From a gamma proteobacterium symbiont of Bathyaustriella thionipta (GTDB lineage Bacteria > Pseudomonadota > Gammaproteobacteria > Chromatiales > Chromatiaceae), in the NCBI GenBank assembly GCA_025656895.1, contig JAHXHF010000157.1:1-6330 (forward strand): a DNA stretch of 6,330 nt. The letters are read 5' to 3'. Of the stretch, positions 6,281 through 6,330 are shown piece after piece. Position 1 is the first letter of the stretch, and every line of letters starts with the position of its first letter. The notes below the pieces were generated by a model. The model was given only the letters and a program-made list of their open reading frames with translations. It ran no database searches and was not told the DNA's origin. Position numbers and translations under genes: made by a program.

Positions 6281-6330
6281 CTACATTTTATCCGGGCTGC
6301 TAATGCCCAGCAGTGTCATGGCATTGCGCA
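6281..6330 (-). CDS. argS: Arginyl-tRNA synthetase, C-terminal end (partial)
   Basis: The leftward frame entering from the window edge encodes RNAMTLLGISSPDKM followed by a TAG stop at 6283-6281. This matches the usual end of ArgS, where the DALR anticodon-binding domain closes with a sequence like L-x-x-L-G-I-x-x-P-x-x-M. ArgS charges tRNA-Arg in the cytosol. The identification rests on 15 residues plus the neighbouring SPOR gene, which commonly follows argS in Pseudomonas-like gammaproteobacteria. Only the 3' end is in the window, so integrity of the rest cannot be judged. Confidence 0.8.
   Translation of the reverse strand, partial: RNAMTLLGISSPDKM

Overview
This window looks like chromosomal housekeeping DNA from a gammaproteobacterium. 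The evidence is the gene order lptD-surA-pdxA, which is characteristic of that class, a LptD with the pseudomonad-style cysteine layout in its N-terminal region, and an argS gene followed by a small SPOR-domain membrane protein, an arrangement familiar from Pseudomonas and related marine groups. I cannot name the genus from sequence alone.

Layout. Positions 1-6 hold the first two codons of a leftward gene, probably the amgK-type sugar/aminoglycoside phosphotransferase that usually sits divergent to lptD. Positions 7-245 are an intergenic region with a good leftward -10 box, a small hairpin and a leftward ribosome binding site. I could not find a convincing rightward promoter there. Positions 246-3359 encode LptD, the outer-membrane lipopolysaccharide translocon barrel, 3362-4672 encode SurA, the periplasmic chaperone/prolyl isomerase, and 4705-5697 encode PdxA, the pyridoxal-phosphate biosynthesis dehydrogenase. 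All three read rightward and are tightly spaced, so they are probably one operon. After a 63-base convergent gap, 5761-6279 (leftward) encode a membrane-anchored SPOR protein, and 6281-6330 (leftward) hold the last 16 codons of argS.

How the genes work together. LptD inserts lipopolysaccharide into the outer leaflet of the outer membrane, and SurA is a major chaperone for outer-membrane barrels including LptD, so the first two genes form an envelope-assembly unit. PdxA is metabolically unrelated but is a conserved passenger of this operon. The SPOR protein is also an envelope protein, expected to bind septal peptidoglycan, and is probably co-transcribed with argS.

No mobile element, CRISPR array, rRNA or tRNA gene was seen. 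I found no undescribed multi-gene system. The most unusual points are a roughly 210-residue Ala/Pro/Thr/Glu-rich linker inside LptD, an unusually long and poorly supported LptD N-terminus with an inverted repeat over its only strong Shine-Dalgarno-like motif, and the operon ending after pdxA against the argS-SPOR locus instead of continuing into rsmA-apaGH.
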